From contig CADCXC010000038.1 in assembly GCA_902806595.1 (NCBI GenBank), positions 62,001 to 126,000 on the forward strand: a stretch of 64,000 bases of DNA, in the 5' to 3' direction. The notes under the pieces are model-generated. The model had not been told where the DNA came from. It did no database searches and saw only the letters and a list, made by a program, of their open reading frames with translations. Made by a program: the position numbers and the translations under genes. The DNA is from Pyrenopolyporus hunteri (lineage: Eukaryota > Ascomycota > Sordariomycetes > Xylariales > Hypoxylaceae). Numbering within the stretch: the first letter of the stretch is position 1; each line of letters begins with the position of its first letter. This document shows, piece by piece, positions 58,201 to 64,000 of the stretch.

Positions 58201-58374
58201 CAGGATGTGGCTGAGTTGCCTGCGCTGAAAATGTTGGATTTCTACGAAACGCTCGGGAATGGTACGGAGTCTCTGAGTTACGCAACAAGCCACGCAAGAG
58301 AGGTATCTGGAATAGAAATCCCCGCCGTAGATAAGGAAATGTTGACGTCTTGGTTGCGGGACTGGAACCTATGA
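55228..58374 (+). pseudogene. Adenylate-forming reductase (A-T-R), apparently broken
   Basis: NRPS-like carboxylic acid reductase: adenylation, thiolation, then NAD(P)H reductase. Exon 1 is 55228-55518 and exon 2 is 55575-55836 (join KTGYK/LLLPSPRNPP). Exon 2 ends in the A-domain motif CSGSTG at a GTGAGT donor. Only about 115 bp later the A domain resumes (from about 55952, SLVLGPPHIAPDA), where the family needs some 60-70 residues including the rest of the ATP loop. The T domain (FFAHGLDSLQTLEIA, carrier Ser) is intact. At 57131-57145 the frame runs into a stop (DLSY*), and the reductase (57139-58374; VAIVGSTGYLGSFF, GYGQSKLAAERIL) continues in another frame, as if one base were lost. Two independent breaks make decay likelier than assembly error. 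Confidence 0.8.
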
Positions 58375-59597
58375 TCTGAGGTGTTTGCAGCACGAGATCA
58401 GATATTTTACGCAGCCCGAAAATAGTAACAACTTGCCCCAGAGCAGCTATTCAAGTGTATAGCTCCGAGAAACTGACCATCCAACTCTATACCTTAGGTA
58501 ATTATAAAGTGCTTGAAGTTGAATAAACCTAGGTAGCTACTTGGATAGTCCCATCGTTGAGCTGACGTCTTGACAGGAATAAAATAAAATAGGGGTTAAG
58601 GGGGTTGGTAGTGCATATGTAGGTACCTCCCCAGGGTGCTCATAGGCTGGGCGAAGTACCAATATAGCTACCTGGGCCTGTATTATATGCCCAAAACACG
58701 ATAAGACGTATCGATAAGGATAACTTAGGGGGCCGCTAGGGCCTCTGAGAATCCCTAGGATCCCTAGGATCCCTGCATGAAAGGGACCGCTATGCCTAAC
58801 CGCGCGATGCTAATGTCAGCTGTCGAGCTCGGGCAGCCCCGGGCAACGGCGATCCTTGCCTGTCCCTGCCGTCGCCAGCTTCAGAAACGAGACAAAGTAC
58901 CCAAAGAGTCAGGAACTTTCTCCCAACTCGCGCTGCAATTAATTCGGAACAGCCACAAACAAATCCACCTCCTTCGCATAACGTGCAAAGCTACCCGTTA
59001 ACGAAGGCGAGAAGAGAGCAGCAATACCCAGTACACCTCTCGACGTATTAGGTAATGTACTAGATAGCTAACTTGATACATTTCGTCCTTCTCTCTCACT
59101 CTCTCACCCTCTCACTCGCTTTCTCTGTTTCTCTGTTTCTCTGTTCTCTCTCTCTTTCTACCCTCCACGACGCGGCGATTTATTGCACGGCATTATCCTC
59201 GAAAGCTTCGCGGACCGAGACATCCCTCACAACGCGCGACACACATGGTAGCCCTAAGCACGAAGCGAGATCCCCACACAACCGCCCGAAGCTCTCGACT
59301 CAGCGGCCGTCGTTCCGTGTTCCTATCCCATGCGTGTCGCAACCACGTCGAGTAGCGGCCAACCCGTACCCTTTTCAGCATAACCAGCCAACCTATTAAT
59401 ACATGAGCCTTCGGATCCGGTTAGGCGCCGACCGCCATCCCCGAGGCCTATCCGAAAAGTCTCGGTCTGATCCGCAAACCCACCGCCAAGCCGACGACAC
59501 TCCTTGAAGCGACGATACGCGCGGCACGCGGCATACGGCACGCGGTACTCGGTGGTTCGGAGGGAGCGGTGGCGCTGAACGCGGGCCGTAGAGGGTC
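58375..59597. other. Intergenic and probable kinase promoter
   Basis: About 1.2 kb. Contains a short TCCCTAGGA direct repeat at 58752-58775 and a long pyrimidine tract at 59088-59160. No gene is supported. Confidence 0.55.
59088..59160 (+). promoter_or_regulatory. Pyrimidine (CT) tract upstream of the kinase gene
   Basis: A 70-bp run of CTCTCT/TTTCTCTG units about 440-510 bp before the kinase ATG. CT-rich tracts are common near fungal transcription starts, so this may mark the core promoter; position is the only support. Confidence 0.35.
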
Positions 59598-62569
59598 ATG
59601 CAGACGAATAAAGCTAAGGCCGAGGCGCTGGGGCGGAAGGCAAAGGTTAGTCTGGGATAGTTCTACGCACATGTGCATATGTTCCGGTATGACCTATCTA
59701 CCTACCGGCTTTGGTGCTAACGTCGCTTGGTGACTGTTTCTTTAGCTCGCCAATTCCTATCAGGAGCTACTCGAGTAAGTTCGAATCCGCGTCCTTTCTC
59801 CAACGTATACGGGGTGGTGCCTCTACGACTTACGATGCTAACGTTGCCCGTCTCCGACAGCGAATTCTCAAATAAGGACCTGAAGCACGTAGGGAACTAC
59901 ACCTTGGGCAGGCTGATCGGGAAAGGCTCCTTCGGCAAGGTTTATCTCGCAAACCACAAGCTCACGAATGGCTCCAAGGTTTGTTCCGCCCGGGCTCTTT
60001 TTTCGAGCTTCCCACCATACCCCCCCCCTCCCTCCTCGTACGTCGCTCCTAACCGCAACAGGTCGTGCTCAAGTCCGCCAACAAAGATGACTCGAATCTG
60101 GCCCGGGAAATCCACCACCACAGGCAATTCGTCCACCCCCACATCGCGCGCCTGTACGAGATCATAGTGACCGAGACCTTGGTGTGGCTGGTTTTGGAGT
60201 ATTGTCCAGGCAAGCCGTGCCCTCGCAATCTCGCAACGCGCTAGGCCCTCCGCTAACCGTGCTCAGGGGACGAGCTCTATAATTATCTGCTCAACAACGG
60301 CCCCCTTCCCGTCGAAAAGGTGCAGAGGATATTTACGCAGCTGGTCGGGGCCGTCTCCTACGTGCACCAGCAGTCGTGCGTCCACCGCGATCTGAAGCTC
60401 GAAAACATACTGCTCGACAAGCACGAGAACGTCAAGTTGGTCGACTTCGGCTTTACGCGCGAATACGAGGGCAAGTCCAACTACCTGCAGACGTTTTGCG
60501 GCACGATCTGCTACTCGGCGCCCGAGATGTTGAAGGGGGAGAAATACGCCGGCGAGAAGATTGACGTGTGGAGCTTGGGCGTGATCCTCTACGCTTTGCT
60601 ATGCGGCGAGCTGCCGTTCGACGACGACGACGACAACGTTACGAGGACCAAGATCCTGACGGTGGAGCCGAAGTATCCCGAACATCTCCCGCCCGACGCC
60701 GTATCGCTAATCAAAGCTCTCCTCTCGAAGCGACCGCTGCTGAGACCTACCCTACCCGAGATCCTCTCCCACGCCTTCCTCGCCGAGCACGCTCCCCAGC
60801 AACAAGCGATCCTCAAGCTGCATCAGCCGCCGCCCTTCACCACTCACCTCGAGAAGGACTGCCTGCAACGGATGCGGAGCGCCGGCGTAGACATCGACGC
60901 CGTTATCGAGAGCGTCCTAGCCCAGAAGTGCGACGTGCTAGCCGGTTGGTGGACGCTGCTGTTGGAGAAGGAGGAGAGGAAGGCTCGCCGCCGCGAACGA
61001 AGGAGGAGGGAGAAGGAGGCCGAGCACAGGAACTCCCGCCGATTCTCGGCAGCTTCGAGCAAGCTGGAACGCATGGCGCCCATCCTCGACGAGGACCCCA
61101 ACGGCTCCGGCATACTAGGCGAACCGCCTCTACCCCGAACGAGAGGACGCTCGGAAAGGAGGAGCGCCGCGTATAGCGATTTCCAAATTCCCGAGCTACC
61201 CAATCTGCCCGGGTCCGGCGCCAAAGCTCACCTGAGCCCCGACGCTTCCACGCCGCCGCCCCCGGTCGACAAGGACTCCGTGCGGTCCGTCAGCTCGTCT
61301 CGCCATCGGCGACCGATACCGCCGCCGAAGGAAGGCATTCTGCGAAGCGCGAGGTCCAGAGGTTCGACGCTTCACCTCGTGACCACCTCGGACGCGTTGG
61401 CGGGCCATAACCAAGCGCAGGAGCTGAACCCGCCGCAGAAAGTTCGGAGGAAGCCGTCGCAGGCGATCGTGGCGACGTGGAAGAACTGGACTCACTGGAT
61501 CGTGGAGAATACGAGACGGCACAGGCCTAATAAGCGAGGGAGCTTATCGACCCCTAACCTGGCTGTCAAGGACAGTCAATCGGGGGCTAGCAAGAGCCTC
61601 AAGGACCCCAGCCCCCGACCTCATACCAGCAAATACCCCGCGTCCGTGCCGGGCGCCCCCGAGTCGAGCGGCGGGAATTCGCCGGGCCTCCCCAACGGGA
61701 TCGCGAAGGGCGCCGGGAGAGGCGACGGCATCCTCGGCAGGAAGCCTATGCCGACTCCGCTCTCGACACCCTCCAACCAGGGGCCGCGTCGCATACCTTC
61801 GGCGGCCTCGTCGTACAAGCGCCAATCCTTGTCGCCGGTCCCGCTAACGCCGCGCTCCACGATGCGCCGCTCGTCGATCGGCCTGCGGGGGCGGAAGTCG
61901 ACGTCTTCCTCCCTGTCTTCCATCCGGACGATGCCGCATCACCACCACTCGCACTCGAAAGCCAGCTCGACAAGCTCTACCGGATCGGTGTCGACGACGA
62001 GGACGCCGGGACGCTCGCCGCATCACTCGGTCAAAGTTCTCCCGGCTACGCCGACCAGCACGTCGTTCCCGTCCAACATCCGCCTCGTGCGCGGGCCTGC
62101 GCTCGCGCTCACCTTCAACGAAGGTATGCCTTCGTCCAAGTCGGCGCTGAACCCTCCCGGCTCTCCTAACCCGTTCGCGTCCAACAACAACAGCAACACC
62201 TCGGTGCTGTTCGCCAAGCGCAAGCGTAACCTCTTCAAGGGCCCCATGCTCTCCATCGGCGGCTCGCCTCGCAGCGGCCCCAACTCCAGCAGCCATAGCC
62301 GGAGCGCGAGCGCGAGCGGGTTAGGGAGGAGGAGCGGCGAGATCACGATCCAGGAGGAGGACGAGGAAGCCGAAGAAGCCGAAGAAGCGATATGCGACGT
62401 CGAAGCCGACGAGGACGTCGAGGAAGTGGAACAGTTCAGCCCCGTGATGCAGGCGCCCGGAGAAAAGGTCGAGGAGATTTACGAAGGCGAGACGGACCCC
62501 AAGGATGTCGCGCTAGACGCCGCCGCCGACCTCAAAACCGTCGCCGATGGTGGGCGACGTGAGGGGTGA
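59598..62569 (+). CDS. Serine/threonine protein kinase (CAMK/KIN4-like)
   Basis: Exons: 59598-59645, 59746-59774, 59861-59978, 60062-60209 and 60267-62569 (881 aa). The catalytic domain is complete: glycine loop IGKGSFGKVYLA, VVLK lysine (residue 69), catalytic VHRDLKLENIL (about 156), VDFGFTREYEG (about 173), activation loop TFCGT, YSAPEML and DVWSLGVILYALLCGELPF. The fold resembles Snf1/CAMK-group kinases, most like fungal KIN4-type. A basic helix (KARRRERRRREKEAE) follows near residue 250, then a long Ser/Pro/Arg-rich tail and an acidic C-terminus (EEDEEAEEAEEA), probably regulatory. Intron 4 (60210-60266) starts with GC (CCAG/GCAAGC) and ends CTCAG, a GC-AG intron. Intron 1 has TACCTACC and a GCTAACG branch site. 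Confidence 0.9.
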
Positions 62570-63450
62570 TGACTTGATGATACCCTGTGATAGCATAACA
62601 CGCATTGTAGTAGAGCGAGTTCTTGTTTTTTTGCTTTTTGAGGGTGCCGACCAACCAACCGTATTGTCATATGCATACCTACCTACCTACCTATCTACCT
62701 ACCTAGCTAGGTACCCAGATATCTACGCCCTCTCGGGTGGTTTAATTCTTCTTCTTCAGACTGTCGAGCGAGCAGGCGGATGATGCAGAGGGGCGGCTCG
62801 GCTCGGACTATACAGTCCTATTGTATGATTGGTATTTATTTTTCGTACGTTGTACGATATTCGAGGGAGCTGGCTGTATACATTAGATGGTGTATGTCTT
62901 ACGATGACTCCGTTTCCGGGCTGTGCATGTGGTGTAATTCGAGAGAACCCTATCGCTGAAGCACGAGGATTCCTACTTACTTAGGTAACTTAGGTATGTC
63001 CGTGGGAGCGTTCGTGGAATCCAGCTCGGACTCATGTCTCGCAACCTTGTATTGCTATTGCAAGTTCTTATAGCTACAACGCAGCAAAATCACCAGAGCT
63101 TCAGATTTTGAAATTCGATCTTACCGTCTCATTCATTTCTTACCCTTACACGTAGATGCGGCCACGTCTTGACATAGTGTTCTTCACATTGGGCGAGACT
63201 AACAACGCTAAAAGCTTCGACGTGTAGGTTGGGGTCGAATTAGGTAGGCTAGACGAAGCATTTTAGAGGATGCTTCTCATCTAGGTAGATACCGGCACTA
63301 GCGTTTAAGAGCTTAAGCTGGACCTTAGAAGCCGGCTACTATGTTCGCAATTAGCTATTATATTAGAATAATGAGCTATATTAGAATGCCCCCTTCTCGG
63401 TGCTTCCACTAGCCCCCATCTAGGGAAGAGACCCTATCACCTCGACCCGT
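62570..63450. other. Intergenic, no gene seen
   Basis: About 880 bp with a long CCTA array at 62675-62714. No gene or RNA recognised. Confidence 0.6.
62675..62714. repeat. CCTA tandem array with terminal inversion
   Basis: At least six CCTA units, interrupted by one CTAT, end in CTAGCTAGGTACC; a member of the dispersed family. Confidence 0.9.
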
Positions 63451-64000
63451 CTAGTCGGGCAGGCTGGGGTCGCCGGCTCGCACGAATCCGGTAAACTCTC
63501 CGTCGTACAGCTTCTGGGCCGCGTCGGTCAAGAGACGGATGCGGTACATGTCAGACTGCTCATCGAGCAGATACGCCCACGTCGTGAAGTTGTTCCACCC
63601 TAGGAACGTGCCGGCCTGCCGCGTGCCGTTGGGGTAGTAGTGCCAGTGCGGCTCGATCGGGGCGCCCTTCGGCACGTTCTTCACGAACACGAGGCCGTCG
63701 TACTCGTGGTAGAAATACTCGGATATGCTGAGAGGTTGGTACTCGCCATCCACGCTCACGGCTAGCATTTCCGCGCTACCGAAGACCTGGCATTGTATCC
63801 GAGGGACCGCCGCGCCCTCCTGGGTATATATGCCCAACTATAGAACGCGATACGACGTTAGTGGACGGGTCATGGAGACGGGGAAACGCCGGAGGTCCCA
63901 TACCCAGCCGAGAGCGACGGACACGTCCGAGATAGTGGTATAGCTGGCCCTGTTGCCGTCGACGTCTTTCCCGGTCGAATCGGCGAATATGCTGAACGGC
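63451..64000 (-). CDS. Unrecognised protein, 5' end beyond window
   Basis: Exons 63904 to beyond 64000, and 63451-63837, joined across a 66-nt intron (donor GTATGG, branch ACTAAC, acceptor ATAG). The phase closes as VSVALGW/LGIYTQEG. The visible 161 residues are rich in aromatic residues with few Cys. They contain an Asn-Gly-Thr and an Asn-Phe-Thr glycosylation site and the stretches HWHYYPNGTRQAG, GWNNFTTWAYLLDEQSD and EYFYHEYDGLVF. An extracellular or lumenal protein is plausible, but the N-terminus is not in the window and I recognise no family. Confidence 0.6.

Overview
This window is from the nuclear genome of a filamentous ascomycete (Pezizomycotina, most likely Sordariomycetes; the class is inferred from gene types, not proven). 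The genes are GC-rich and mostly interrupted by short introns of about 55-190 nt. These introns have GT(A/G)NGT-like donors, CTAAC/CTGAC-like branch sites and YAG acceptors. Exon joins given below were worked out by hand: reading phase was required to close across each join, and the joined protein was compared with the remembered family pattern.

Layout. 0-4 kb holds two unrecognised minus-strand genes, the first cut by the window edge. 5.9-11.1 kb is a divergent housekeeping pair: chaperonin subunit CCT2 (minus) and translation factor eIF3b/PRT1 (plus), sharing a 0.8-kb promoter region. 14.8-21.7 kb holds a TBC-domain Rab GAP (plus) and, tail to tail, a family-90 glycosyltransferase with a many-pass membrane N-terminus (minus). 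23.5-28.9 kb is a secretome patch: a small secreted protein of unknown function, a GH10 endoxylanase and a DUF7907-like secreted protein. 29.4-31.8 kb is a decayed ABCC-type ABC transporter. 32.8-36.3 kb holds a Gln/His-repeat protein and a type II membrane GT31-like glycosyltransferase. 39.4-41.6 kb is a convergent pair: mitochondrial phosphate carrier and a Rossmann-fold NAD(P)-binding protein. 42-58.4 kb looks accessory: a cytochrome P450, an APH/CHK-like small-molecule kinase, a full-length ABCB exporter, an unrecognised 217-aa protein, and an adenylate-forming reductase (A-T-R) that appears broken in two places. 59.6-62.6 kb is a Ser/Thr kinase with a GC-AG intron. The window ends inside another unrecognised, probably secreted, protein.

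The intergenic DNA is long (1-3.6 kb) and gene-poor. It carries dozens of copies of a short palindromic motif built from CCTA/TAGG (for example CCTACCTAGGTAGG), which I see in gaps and introns but not in the coding exons I read. Other repeats are a 9-bp GTATTGRYT minisatellite, an 8-bp GAGACCTG minisatellite inside an AT-rich island, and a tRNA-like element followed by three 47-bp repeats. Three unrelated genes each have a run of 19-20 T within about 8 nt of a 5' splice site.

I did not find a clearly new biological system. The signals most worth checking are the palindromic motif family, the poly-T introns, the tRNA-like/tandem-repeat element, the CCT2 gene with a first coding exon that is only the ATG, and the partly decayed metabolic patch at 42-58 kb.
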